DNA of 31,370 bases from an uncultured Lachnospiraceae bacterium (GCA_910588885.1 CAJUSQ010000019.1:1-31370), one strand, 5' to 3'. Positions 8,509 to 16,636 are shown, counted from the first letter of the stretch. A program made the numbers and translations. The notes: generated by a model not told the origin, from the letters alone.

Positions 8509-10716
8509 ATGGAAACGATAACAGGATTTGTAGAGCATATCATTTACCGGAACGAGGAAAACGGCTATACGGTTTTGAATCTGGTGTGCCAGGAAGAAGA
8601 GGTTACCTGTGTGGGAACCTTCCATGTGATCGGGGAGGGAGAGTCCATAGAGGCTGAGGGAAGCTATACCAGCCATCCTTCTTACGGAGAACAATTTAAA
8701 GTAGAGCGTTTTCAGGTGAAAGCGCCGGAAGATATTTTATCCATAGAACGTTATTTGGGGTCAGGAGCAATCAAAGGAATCGGAGTTGCCCTGGCCTCTC
8801 GAATTGTGCGCAGATTTAAGCAGGATACCTTCCGGATTATTGAAGAAGAGCCGGAGCGTCTCATGGAAGTGAAAGGGATCAGCCAGCGGAAAGCCATGGA
8901 GATTGCAGAACAGGTGGAGGAAAAGCGGGAACTGCGGGAAGCCCTGATTTTTTTACAGAAATACGGCATTTCCCTGACGCTTGCCGTGAAAATCTACCGA
9001 CAGTACGGCCAGGAAATCTATGGGATCCTGAAGGAAAACCCCTATCGGCTGGCAGACGATATTCAGGGGATCGGCTTTAAAATTGCAGACGAAATTGCAG
9101 CAAAGGTCGGGATTCATACGGACTCTGATTTCCGAATTCGGAGCGGGATTTTGTATGTGCTGTTCCAGGCAGCGGCGGACGGTCATACCTGCCTGCCGAA
9201 GGAGGAACTGACCAGACGAGCGTCAGAGCTGCTGGGAGTGGACGATTCCTATATGGAAAAGCATTACATGGATCTGACAATGGAAAAGAAGCTGGTGATA
9301 AAGGAAACGGAAGGACGGCTGTATATTTATGCTGCTGTGTATTATTATCTGGAAAACAATACGGCCGTGCTGCTGCGGGAACTGAATGTATCCTATGACG
9401 TGCCGGAACCCGAAATTCGGCAGAGAATTTCCCGGATTGAGAAAAACACCGGGGTGGAACTGGATCCCCTGCAGGCGGAGGCTGTGAAAGAAGCGGTAAA
9501 AAATGGCCTGCTGGTCGTTACCGGAGGCCCCGGAACCGGAAAAACCACAACCATCAATACCATTATCAAATATTTTGAAATGGAAGGGATGGATATTTTT
9601 CTGGCTGCTCCCACGGGGCGGGCCGCAAAACGCATGAGTGAGACGACCGGATATGAAGCAAAGACCATTCACCGCCTATTGGAGTTAAACGGCGGCGCGG
9701 AAGGGAATGCGGGCTTTGAACGGAATGAGCAGAATCCCCTGGAAACGGATGCCATTATTATTGATGAAATGTCCATGGTGGATATTTCCCTGATTGCCGC
9801 CCTGCTGAAAGCTGTGGTACCCGGAACCCGCCTGATTCTGGTGGGGGATGTGAATCAGCTTCCCAGTGTGGGGCCGGGGAATGTGCTGAAGGACATCATT
9901 GATTCCGATGTGTTCCATGTGGTGCGCCTGACGAAGATTTTCAGGCAGGCCAGCCAGAGCGATATTATCGTGAATGCCCACAAAATTAACCGGGGAGAAG
10001 CGGTTGTTTTGGATAACAAGAGCATGGACTTTTTTTTCCTGAAGCGTTATGAAGCGAACGTGATTATCAGTATCGTGATACAATTGATTCAGCAGAAGCT
10101 GCCGAAGTTTGTGGATGCAAAGCCCTATGAAATTCAGGTGCTGACTCCTATGCGGAAAGGGCTTCTGGGAGTGGAACGGCTGAATTCTATTTTACAGCAG
10201 TATCTGAATCCGCCGGAGCCGGAGAAAAAGGAGAAGGAATACGGGCAGGGCCTGTTCCGGGAAGGGGACAAGGTGATGCAGACGAAAAATAACTATCAGC
10301 TGGAATGGGAAATACGCAGTAAGTATGGGATTCCGATTGACAAGGGGACAGGCGTGTTCAACGGGGATATGGGAATCGTCCGGAGTATCCAGAGCTTTTC
10401 GGAAATTATGACCGTAGAATTTGATGAAGGGAAGGTAGTGGAATACAGTTTCAAGCAGTTAGATGAACTGGAATTGGCCTATGCCATTACCATCCATAAA
10501 TCCCAGGGCAGTGAATATCCTGCCGTGGTGATTCCGCTTTTGAGCGGTCCCAGGCTTTTGATGAACCGGAACCTGCTGTATACGGCAGTAACCCGGGCAA
10601 GAAAATGTGTGACATTAGTGGGAAATGATGCGACTTTTCAGGAAATGATTGGAAATACCAATGAACGGCAGCGTTTTTCCGGTTTAAAACAGCGTTTATT
10701 GGAAGTTAGGGCTTGA
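8509..10716 (+). CDS. recD2: RecD2-type ATP-dependent 5'-3' DNA helicase
   Basis: RecD2 is the RecBC-independent member of the SF1B helicases, implicated in replication-fork and mismatch-repair functions in Firmicutes. The 735-residue product has an N-terminal OB-like region, helix-hairpin-helix segments near residues 90-200 (for example LMEVKGISQRKAMEIAEQ), Walker A GGPGTGKTTT near residue 340, Walker B IIIDEMSMVD, and C-terminal motifs TIHKSQGSEYPAVV and LLYTAVTRAR. The ATG at 8509 follows AAGGGG with 6-nt spacing; the TTG at 8506 also lies in frame but is less favourable. It is probably read through from the flagellar genes, since no promoter was seen in the 22-bp gap. The assignment is firm. 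Confidence 0.95.
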   Translation: METITGFVEHIIYRNEENGYTVLNLVCQEEEVTCVGTFHVIGEGESIEAEGSYTSHPSYGEQFKVERFQVKAPEDILSIERYLGSGAIKGIGVALASRIVRRFKQDTFRIIEEEPERLMEVKGISQRKAMEIAEQVEEKRELREALIFLQKYGISLTLAVKIYRQYGQEIYGILKENPYRLADDIQGIGFKIADEIAAKVGIHTDSDFRIRSGILYVLFQAAADGHTCLPKEELTRRASELLGVDDSYMEKHYMDLTMEKKLVIKETEGRLYIYAAVYYYLENNTAVLLRELNVSYDVPEPEIRQRISRIEKNTGVELDPLQAEAVKEAVKNGLLVVTGGPGTGKTTTINTIIKYFEMEGMDIFLAAPTGRAAKRMSETTGYEAKTIHRLLELNGGAEGNAGFERNEQNPLETDAIIIDEMSMVDISLIAALLKAVVPGTRLILVGDVNQLPSVGPGNVLKDIIDSDVFHVVRLTKIFRQASQSDIIVNAHKINRGEAVVLDNKSMDFFFLKRYEANVIISIVIQLIQQKLPKFVDAKPYEIQVLTPMRKGLLGVERLNSILQQYLNPPEPEKKEKEYGQGLFREGDKVMQTKNNYQLEWEIRSKYGIPIDKGTGVFNGDMGIVRSIQSFSEIMTVEFDEGKVVEYSFKQLDELELAYAITIHKSQGSEYPAVVIPLLSGPRLLMNRNLLYTAVTRARKCVTLVGNDATFQEMIGNTNERQRFSGLKQRLLEVRA

Positions 10717-10742
10717 CGAATCCGGTCTGTGGGTGTTATCAT
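10713..10742 (+). promoter_or_regulatory. Promoter for the ABC importer operon
   Basis: TTGACG (10713-10718), an 18-nt spacer and TATCAT (10737-10742) preceded by TG (10734-10735) form an extended -10 promoter. The -35 box overlaps the last codons of recD2. Transcription would start near 10749, about 48 nt before the lipoprotein gene. Confidence 0.65.
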
Positions 10743-10751
10743 GGTATGGTA

Positions 10752-10771
10752 TTAGCGCGTTTGCGCGTTAA
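10752..10771 (+). repeat. Inverted repeat at the expected transcript 5' end
   Basis: TTAGCGCG (10752-10759) and CGCGTTAA (10764-10771) pair over 8 bp, with one G-T pair in RNA, around a 4-nt TTTG loop. It begins a few bases after the predicted start site. It could be an operator dyad or a 5' stabilising hairpin. No T-box or other known leader was recognised. Confidence 0.45.
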
Positions 10772-10796
10772 AGTGAGAAAGAGGAGGAATCATATC

Positions 10797-11915
10797 ATGA
10801 AAAAGAAGTTGTTGGCAATTTTGATGATTACGGCTTTGGCAGCGTCCGTACTGGCAGGCTGCGGCTCGAAAGAGGATGAAAAGAACAACGGCAGCCAGAG
10901 TGAAGCAGGCGCCGCAGGAGAGGATAAGGAAGACGCCGGGACAGAGGATAAGGAAGGAACGGCAGACGACGGCAGCCAGGAAGACCCAGACCAGACGGAA
11001 AAGGCGGAAGGTGCCGAAGCGGCAGGAGACGGGGAAACGTTCAGAATCGGAGTCATCCAGCTGGCAGAACATCCGGCTCTGGATGCTTCTTATGAAGGGT
11101 TTATGGAAGGTCTGAAGGAAGCGGGCTTTGAGGACGGCAAGAACCTGACCGTAGATTATCAGAATGCCCAGGGAGATCAGTCCAACTGCCTGACCATTGC
11201 AGAGAAGTTTGTAAACGACGGCGTGGACTTGATTCTTGCAATTGCAACCCCGGCAGCTCAGGCAGCAGCCAGCAAGACTACCGAAATTCCGATTTTGGTT
11301 ACGGCTGTTACAGATCCGGCCAGCTCCGGACTGGTAGAGAGCAATGACGCTCCCGGCGGAAACGTTTCCGGAACGTCCGATCTGACCCCGGTTAAGGAAC
11401 AGATTACACTGCTCCATGAATTACTGCCGGAAGCGAAAACGGTAGGTGTTCTTTACTGTTCCGCAGAAGATAATTCCAAGTTCCAGGCAGACCTGGCAAT
11501 GGAAGCCCTGGATTCCCTGGGGATGACCGGAGAAGAATATACGTTCTCTACTCTGGATGAGATTCAAGCGGTTGTGGATTCCATGAAGGGCAAGGTAGAT
11601 GCGATTTATGCACCTACGGATAATAAAGTGGCAGAGGGAATGGCAACAGTTTCCATGCTGGCCACGGAAGCAGGGCTTGCAGTCATCGGCGGCGAGAGCG
11701 GAATGGTTGATAACGGCGCCCTTGCAACCTTTGGGCTTAGCTACTTCAACCTGGGCAAGCTCACCGCAGCTCAGGCAGCCGCGATTTTAAAGGGCGAAGC
11801 AGAGACGGCAACTACGCCCATCGGCTATCTGGAAGCGGCAGACTGCGAATTTAGCTATAATGAAGAAACAGCGGGTGCTCTGGGAATTTCGATTGACGCA
11901 TCCAAGTATGAATAA
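10797..11915 (+). CDS. ABC importer substrate-binding lipoprotein (TrpX-type)
   Basis: Extracytoplasmic solute-binding protein of the ABC_sub_bind family. The 372-residue precursor begins with a lipoprotein signal (MKKKLL..., lipobox LAGC with Cys22). Residues about 23-80 form an acidic, Gly/Asp/Glu-rich low-complexity linker, and the two-lobed binding fold starts near residue 81 (FRIGVIQLAEHPALD). The ATG at 10797 is chosen because GAGGAGG precedes it by 9 nt and it directly starts the signal peptide; the longer in-frame TTG at 10713 lacks support. Permease and ATPase genes follow. Relatives in streptococci and Clostridioides import tryptophan or tyrosine, so an aromatic amino acid is a reasonable but unproven ligand. 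Confidence 0.88.
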   Translation: MKKKLLAILMITALAASVLAGCGSKEDEKNNGSQSEAGAAGEDKEDAGTEDKEGTADDGSQEDPDQTEKAEGAEAAGDGETFRIGVIQLAEHPALDASYEGFMEGLKEAGFEDGKNLTVDYQNAQGDQSNCLTIAEKFVNDGVDLILAIATPAAQAAASKTTEIPILVTAVTDPASSGLVESNDAPGGNVSGTSDLTPVKEQITLLHELLPEAKTVGVLYCSAEDNSKFQADLAMEALDSLGMTGEEYTFSTLDEIQAVVDSMKGKVDAIYAPTDNKVAEGMATVSMLATEAGLAVIGGESGMVDNGALATFGLSYFNLGKLTAAQAAAILKGEAETATTPIGYLEAADCEFSYNEETAGALGISIDASKYE

Positions 11916-11981
11916 GCACAGGATGATCTGAAAACGATAGTGGATGCATCCGAATAATTAGGAAACACCGGAGGTAAGAAC

Positions 11982-12896
11982 ATGGGTGTGATAGCAGGTA
12001 TTCTCTCATCTTTGCCGGGTGCTTTCTCACAGGGCGTTTTGTGGGGCATCATGGCACTTGGAGTTTACATAACATATAAAGTTTTGGATATTGCGGATTT
12101 GACCGTAGACGGGAGCTTTGCTTTGGGAGGCAGCGTATGTGCCATGTGCCTTGTAAACGGAATGCATCCCCTGCCGGCCATTTTACTGGCTATTGTGGCA
12201 GGAGGCGTTGCAGGGGCTGTAACCGGGCTTCTGCATGCCGTGTTTGATATTCCGGCGATTTTGGCCGGGATTCTGACCCAGCTGGGGTTGTATTCCGTAA
12301 ATCTTCGGATTATGGGACGTTCCAATACGCCCCTTTTAAAGCTGGATACGATTGTGGACAAGTTTGCCAAGCTGTTTCCGGAGATGAAGAATTCCTATAC
12401 TTCCCTGCTGATCGGGATTCTGGCTGTTGTGATAGTGACTCTGATCCTGTATTGGTTTTTCGGAACCGAGGTGGGAAGTGAGATACGTGCTACCGGAAAT
12501 AACGAGGCCATGGTGAAAGCATTGGGTGGAAATACCCGTCTGATGAAAGCAATGGGCCTGGCGATCAGCAATGGGCTGGTAGCCCTTTCCGGCGCCCTGG
12601 TCTGCCAGTCTCAGGGATATGCGGACGTAAATTCCGGACAGGGTGCAATTGTAACCGGGCTGGCAGCCATCGTAATCGGAAACGTGCTCTTTGGCTGGGG
12701 GAAATCCTTCGGCATGAAAATGTTTTCCGTGGTTGCAGGCTCCATCATTTACCGGATTGTTATTGCAGTGGTAATGCAGGCGGGCTGGGTGGATACCTCC
12801 GATACCAAGCTGTTTTCCGCCCTGCTGGTTGCGGTTGCCCTTGCGGTTCCTGTACTGATTGAACGCCACAGGAATAAGCCGCAGGTGGAAGAATAG
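11982..12896 (+). CDS. ABC importer permease (TrpY-type, BPD_transp_2 family)
   Basis: Integral membrane subunit of the importer encoded with its neighbours. The 304-residue protein has about eight or more hydrophobic segments, beginning with one near residues 15-35, and carries the family motif LDIADLTVDGSFALGG near the N-terminus and EIRATGNNEAMVKALG near residue 170, which is the likely coupling region to the ATPase. GGAGG lies about 7 nt before the ATG. It starts 66 bp after the lipoprotein gene, and its stop codon lies within the ribosome binding site of the ATPase gene. The fold is the branched-chain/sugar permease type, not the classical MalFG type. Substrate cannot be read from the sequence. 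Confidence 0.88.
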   Translation: MGVIAGILSSLPGAFSQGVLWGIMALGVYITYKVLDIADLTVDGSFALGGSVCAMCLVNGMHPLPAILLAIVAGGVAGAVTGLLHAVFDIPAILAGILTQLGLYSVNLRIMGRSNTPLLKLDTIVDKFAKLFPEMKNSYTSLLIGILAVVIVTLILYWFFGTEVGSEIRATGNNEAMVKALGGNTRLMKAMGLAISNGLVALSGALVCQSQGYADVNSGQGAIVTGLAAIVIGNVLFGWGKSFGMKMFSVVAGSIIYRIVIAVVMQAGWVDTSDTKLFSALLVAVALAVPVLIERHRNKPQVEE

Positions 12897-12908
12897 GAGG
12901 ATTCTGTC

Positions 12909-13703
12909 ATGCTGGAATTGAAAAACGTGAAAAAGACATTCAACCGCGGGACCATCAATGAAAAGAAAGCCTTAAGCGGCGTGAACCTGAAGCTTGCACC
13001 GGGAGATTTCGTAACCGTGATCGGAGGAAACGGAGCCGGAAAATCCACAATGCTGAACATGATTGCGGGAGTTTATCCCGTGGATTCCGGGGCCGTCATT
13101 ATTGACGGGGCGAATGTCACAAGAAAGCCGGATTATAAACGGGCCGCGTACCTGGGCCGGGTGTTCCAGGACCCGATGATGGGGACAGCGGCAGATATGG
13201 AGATCGAAGAGAACCTGGCAATGGCCTACCGGAGAGGGAAACGGCGGGGACTAAGCTGGGGGATTTCCAAAGCGGAAAAAGAGAATTATCATGAAGCCCT
13301 GAAGATGCTGGATCTGGGGCTTGAGGACCGCATGACCTCTAAGGTGGGGCTTTTGTCCGGCGGACAGCGGCAGGCCCTGACTCTTTTGATGGCGACGCTG
13401 CAGCGGCCCAAGGTACTGCTGCTGGATGAACATACAGCGGCGCTGGACCCGAAGACGGCGGCAAAGGTACTGAAGCTGACGGAAGAGCTGGTGGAGAAAA
13501 ACAACCTTACGACCCTGATGATTACCCATAATATGAAGGATGCCATCCGCCTGGGAAACCGGTTGATTATGATGCATGAAGGGAATATCATTTACGATGT
13601 GAAAGGGGAAGAGAAAAAGCAGCTGAAGGTATCCCATTTAATGGAGAAATTTGAAGAGGCCAGCCATGGGGAATTTGCCAATGACCGCATGATGCTTTCC
13701 TGA
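12909..13703 (+). CDS. ABC importer ATPase (TrpZ-type)
   Basis: ATP-hydrolysing subunit of the importer. The 264-residue product has all ABC motifs: Walker A GGNGAGKST near residues 39-47, Q-loop VFQDP, signature LSGGQRQ near residue 150, Walker B LLLDEHTAALDP and an H-loop in MITHN. Histidine replaces the usual proline after the Walker B glutamate (DEH rather than DEP), a variation found in this transporter subfamily. AGGAGG overlaps the permease stop codon, with 8-nt spacing to the ATG, so the two are translationally close. The gene ends the operon; the following 236 bp hold a promoter-like element and a hairpin. Confidence 0.9.
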   Translation: MLELKNVKKTFNRGTINEKKALSGVNLKLAPGDFVTVIGGNGAGKSTMLNMIAGVYPVDSGAVIIDGANVTRKPDYKRAAYLGRVFQDPMMGTAADMEIEENLAMAYRRGKRRGLSWGISKAEKENYHEALKMLDLGLEDRMTSKVGLLSGGQRQALTLLMATLQRPKVLLLDEHTAALDPKTAAKVLKLTEELVEKNNLTTLMITHNMKDAIRLGNRLIMMHEGNIIYDVKGEEKKQLKVSHLMEKFEEASHGEFANDRMMLS

Positions 13704-13818
13704 CAGCCGTTTCAGACAAATGCGGCCGGGATAAGGCAGAATGTGTCAGAGAGCCGGAATCCTTTCATATGAAATCAAAAAAATTTAGAAAAAATTCATA
13801 GTTTTTTCAGGCAATATA

Positions 13819-13830
13819 TGGTACGATAAT
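13819..13830 (+). promoter_or_regulatory. Possible extended -10 promoter upstream of comFC
   Basis: TGGTACGATAAT (13819-13830) contains TGnTACGAT and an overlapping GATAAT, preceded by an A/T-rich tract. No convincing -35 box was found, so this is a weak call. A start near 13834 would place a hairpin at the very 5' end of the RNA. Confidence 0.35.
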
Positions 13831-13835
13831 AGAAG

Positions 13836-13876
13836 CCGGTTGGATAAGAGGTTCGCTTCCGAAACAACCGGTTTTT
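13836..13876 (+). terminator. Terminator-like hairpin between ABC operon and comFC
   Basis: CCGGTTG (13836-13842) pairs with CAACCGG (13865-13871) and is followed by five T (13872-13876). The 22-nt loop is unusually long. It may end the ABC importer transcript, or act as an early terminator on any RNA beginning at the promoter-like site just upstream. Confidence 0.5.
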
Positions 13877-13939
13877 GGTATCCTGAAGTATCCTTGCCGG
13901 AAAATCCGGTCAGGGATGCCGGACTTGGAAAGGAATGAT

Positions 13940-14677
13940 ATGAACCAATTGAGCCGGCTGTGGAAGGAAAGCCTGCATCTTCTGTATCCCCTGCGATGCC
14001 CTATTTGTGACCGCACGATTCCGGGGTCTTTCGGGAAATGGGAATATCCCATCTGTCCGGAATGCCAAAGGAGCATCGAATATGTGGGGGAGCCTGCCTG
14101 TAAAAAATGCGGGAAACCGGTTACGGACCAGCGGACGGAATTCTGCGGCGATTGTATGCGCCAGACGCATGGCTTTACCCAGGGAAAGGCGCTGTGGGTG
14201 TACAGGGATGAAGTAAAGCAGTCCGTCTATCGGCTGAAGTATGCCAACCGCCGGGAGTATGGGATTGCTTATGGTCAGGAACTGGTACGCGTTTATGGGA
14301 GATGGATCCGCGATAGGAGGATTCAGATGATTCTGCCGGTTCCCCTGCACAGAAAACGCAGAAGGCAACGGGGATATAATCAGGCCGGGATTATTGCCGA
14401 AGAAATCGGGAGGCAGATGGGAATCCCGGTATTGGGCAATTTGCTGGTACGTTGTGTGGATACGAGGCCCCAAAAGGAATTAAATGACAAAGAAAGAAAA
14501 AATAATCTCAAAAATGCTTTTAAAATCGTGCAAAATAATGTACAATTAAAGCGTATCTTATTGGTGGATGATATTTTTACAACAGGAAGTACTATGGATG
14601 GGGCTGCGGAGGTTCTGAAAGAAGCCGGGGCTTCCGACGTATACTTTGTCAGCGTCAGTATTGGCAGAGGTTGGTAG
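13940..14677 (+). CDS. comFC: ComFC-family phosphoribosyltransferase-like protein
   Basis: ComF-family protein; relatives are needed for DNA uptake during natural transformation, though many non-competent bacteria keep the gene. The 245-residue product has an N-terminal zinc-ribbon region with paired cysteines (CPIC, CPEC, CKKC, CGDC) and a C-terminal phosphoribosyltransferase signature LLVDDIFTTGSTMDG near residue 205. ATG 13940 is preferred to the in-frame ATG at 13916 because AAAGGAA sits about 5 nt upstream of it. YvyF follows 12 bp later, the same neighbour as in Bacillus (comFC-yvyF-flgM). comFA is not adjacent here, so a competence role is uncertain. Confidence 0.9.
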   Translation: MNQLSRLWKESLHLLYPLRCPICDRTIPGSFGKWEYPICPECQRSIEYVGEPACKKCGKPVTDQRTEFCGDCMRQTHGFTQGKALWVYRDEVKQSVYRLKYANRREYGIAYGQELVRVYGRWIRDRRIQMILPVPLHRKRRRQRGYNQAGIIAEEIGRQMGIPVLGNLLVRCVDTRPQKELNDKERKNNLKNAFKIVQNNVQLKRILLVDDIFTTGSTMDGAAEVLKEAGASDVYFVSVSIGRGW

Positions 14678-14689
14678 GAGGGATGTTTT

Positions 14690-15103
14690 ATGGATGTGAG
14701 AAATTGCAGATCCTGTGGCAGATTATTTAATTACTTGGCAGGTCCGCAAATGTGTGAGGGCTGCAAGGGAGCATTGGAAGAGAAGTTTCAGGTGGTGAAG
14801 GAGTTTGTGCGCGAGAACCGGAGTGCACCGATCAATGATGTGTCTGAGCAGTGCGACGTCAGTGTGAAGCAGCTGAAACAGTGGGTCCGCGAGGAACGTT
14901 TGATCTTTTCCGAGGATTCCGGCGTGTTCCTGCAATGTGAGATGTGCGGCGGGCCAATTCGGATGGGACGTTTTTGCGAGAGCTGTAAGAACAAGCTGCA
15001 GGGCGATTTGAGAAGTGCATATTCTGCTCCGGCTCCGGCGGAACCGGAAGTTACCAAGAGCAAGAATAAGGGCAAGGATCGCATGCGTTTCCTGGATAAA
15101 TAA
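14690..15103 (+). CDS. yvyF: YvyF / TIGR03826-type flagellar-operon protein
   Basis: A 137-residue protein with two cysteine pairs at the N-terminus (CRSCGRLF, CEGC), a central helix-turn-helix-like stretch (ISDVS-type sequence NDVSEQCDVSVKQLKQWVRE) and a second zinc-binding set (CEMCGGPI, CESC). The C-terminus is Pro/Ala then Lys-rich. It matches the small protein coded between comFC and flgM in Bacillus subtilis and called a flagellar operon protein. A DNA- or protein-binding regulatory role is plausible but unproven. AGGAGGG at the comFC stop provides the ribosome binding site. No flgM, flgK or flgL follows: a terminator comes 15 bp after the stop. Confidence 0.82.
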   Translation: MDVRNCRSCGRLFNYLAGPQMCEGCKGALEEKFQVVKEFVRENRSAPINDVSEQCDVSVKQLKQWVREERLIFSEDSGVFLQCEMCGGPIRMGRFCESCKNKLQGDLRSAYSAPAPAEPEVTKSKNKGKDRMRFLDK

Positions 15104-15117
15104 GAACACATAGGAAG

Positions 15118-15141
15118 ACTGCCGTATCTGCGGCAGTTTTT
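15118..15141 (+). terminator. Intrinsic terminator after yvyF
   Basis: ACTGCCG (15118-15124) pairs with CGGCAGT (15131-15137) around a 6-nt loop and the right arm runs into TTTTT. It is placed 15 bp after the yvyF stop, cleanly ending that unit. Confidence 0.8.
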
Positions 15142-15195
15142 GATGAACCAAGGAGATATCAGGAATGCCCGGGGCAGACATGGGAAGGAGGACAT

Positions 15196-15606
15196 ATGCT
15201 GAATACGGAAAGAATCAGGCTTATGACCCGCCTGGCCGCTTATGAGCAGGGGGAAGGAAAAGAATATATGCCCATGAGCCAGTATTATCGGGGAGACTAT
15301 GTCGGGATTCAAATGATAAAGACGTTCCTTTATTCTACCATAGCTTTTTGCATTATAACGGCATTGTCCATTTTATACCGGCTGGATGATTTGGAAAAGA
15401 TGCTGTATCAAATGGATTATTATGAATATGCGAAGGGATTTGTGGTAAAATATATTTTATTTGTAGTTTTTTACCAGGTGATTGCCTGGATTGTGGCCAA
15501 TCTGCGTTATCGAAAAGGACAGAAGAAGCAGAAGCTGTACTACAGCAGGCTGAAAAAGGTAGAAAAGCTCTATGAACGGGAGGAAAAGATGCTTCCTGTG
15601 GATTGA
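15196..15606 (+). CDS. Unrecognised two-TM membrane protein upstream of cdaA
   Basis: I do not recognise this 136-residue protein. It has a polar N-terminus, two hydrophobic segments (about residues 40-61 and 80-102) separated by an acidic/tyrosine-rich loop (LDDLEKMLYQMDYYEYAKG), and a strongly basic C-terminal helix (RYRKGQKKQKLYYSRLKKVEKLYEREEK). With both ends predicted on the same side, the basic tail suggests cytoplasmic termini. AAGGAGG lies 5-6 nt before the ATG. The stop overlaps the TTG upstream of the next gene, whose true start is 15 bp on, and cdaA follows. Tight packing makes a shared transcript and a linked role with c-di-AMP synthesis likely, but no function is established. 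Confidence 0.8.
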   Translation: MLNTERIRLMTRLAAYEQGEGKEYMPMSQYYRGDYVGIQMIKTFLYSTIAFCIITALSILYRLDDLEKMLYQMDYYEYAKGFVVKYILFVVFYQVIAWIVANLRYRKGQKKQKLYYSRLKKVEKLYEREEKMLPVD

Positions 15607-15620
15607 GCCGGAGGACGGTT

Positions 15621-16616
15621 ATGACTAAAATTTTGGAATGGAGAGAGATGCTGCGGGGCTTCTATGGAAAGTTCGATATTTATATCAAACCGGCCATACG
15701 CTTCGCAGTGGCAATTACGGCATTTTTATTGATTAATTCGGAAATCGGCTATATGGACCGGCTGAAGAGCCCGGCAATTTCGATTCTGCTGGCGTTGGTT
15801 TGTACTTTTTTGCCGGTGAATGTGACAGCTGTTTTGGGTGCGGTCCTGATCCTGCTGCACCTGTACGCATTATCGCTGGAAGCATGTGTGGTGGCGCTGC
15901 TTTTGCTTCTGCTGATGTTTTTCATGTACTATAAGCTGGCGCCTAAGAACGGGTTAAGTACGGTTCTGACACCGGTTTTGTGCCATTTTCAGATCCCGGA
16001 GGTTATGCCGACGGCGCTTGGGCTGGGGAAGGAACCTTATTCGGCCCTGTCTATGGTTTGCGGGTTGATTTTTTACTATTTTCTGAAAGGCGTGCAGGCC
16101 AACGAACAGATGCTGGTTACGGTGGAAGAAGAGAATGTGCTTGGCAAATTTACGCTTCTGCTTCAGTCCTTGGTCAGGAACCAGGAGCTCTATGTGACGG
16201 TTCTGGCTTTTGTCCTGACGGTGCTGCTGATATACGGCATCCGCAGGCAGTCGATCAGCCATGCCTGGACCATTGCCATTTGCCTGGGAAACGTTTTTAA
16301 TCTGACCGTACTTTTGGCCGGAAGCTTTCTGATTGGGAATACCGACCATATCCTGCAGCGGGTACTGGGAACGGCCGCAGCCTTTGCGATAGGATTTTTA
16401 ATGGAATTTTTCCTGTTCCACCTGGATTACTCCAGGACAGAGCGGGTGCAGTTCGAGGATGACGAATATTATTATTATGTAAAAGCAGTTCCGAAGGTAT
16501 ATGTTTCTACCACGGAGAAACAGGTAAAGCAGATTAACAAGAGGAAAAATACCGGAATTAATAAGAAAGATTTAGCGGACGAGTTTGATATTGACCAGGA
16601 TTTGCTGGATGACTGA
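15621..16616 (+). CDS. Unrecognised polytopic membrane protein upstream of cdaA
   Basis: A 331-residue membrane protein of no family I recognise. About eight to ten hydrophobic segments cover residues 24-165 and 190-270, split by a soluble loop (ANEQMLVTVEEENVLGKF, about 165-185). The last 60 residues are hydrophilic: an acidic, tyrosine-rich stretch (EDDEYYYYVK), a basic patch (NKRKNTGINKK) and an acidic end. The ATG at 15621 is chosen over the TTG at 15603 because GGAGG lies 6 nt before it. It sits between a two-TM protein and cdaA (20-bp gap). Transport or a scaffold for the cyclase complex are possibilities; the sequence shows no ATPase or enzyme motif. Confidence 0.8.
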   Translation: MTKILEWREMLRGFYGKFDIYIKPAIRFAVAITAFLLINSEIGYMDRLKSPAISILLALVCTFLPVNVTAVLGAVLILLHLYALSLEACVVALLLLLLMFFMYYKLAPKNGLSTVLTPVLCHFQIPEVMPTALGLGKEPYSALSMVCGLIFYYFLKGVQANEQMLVTVEEENVLGKFTLLLQSLVRNQELYVTVLAFVLTVLLIYGIRRQSISHAWTIAICLGNVFNLTVLLAGSFLIGNTDHILQRVLGTAAAFAIGFLMEFFLFHLDYSRTERVQFEDDEYYYYVKAVPKVYVSTTEKQVKQINKRKNTGINKKDLADEFDIDQDLLDD

Positions 16617-16636
16617 GAAAGAAAGGAAGTGATAAA

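Noticed and set aside
10713..10796. N-terminal extension of the binding lipoprotein from a TTG codon
   Set aside because: It would bury the signal peptide behind 28 residues; the ATG at 10797 has a strong ribosome binding site and starts the signal directly.
10743..10796. T-box or other amino-acid leader before the ABC importer
   Set aside because: The predicted leader is under 50 nt and shows no T-box sequence or terminator.
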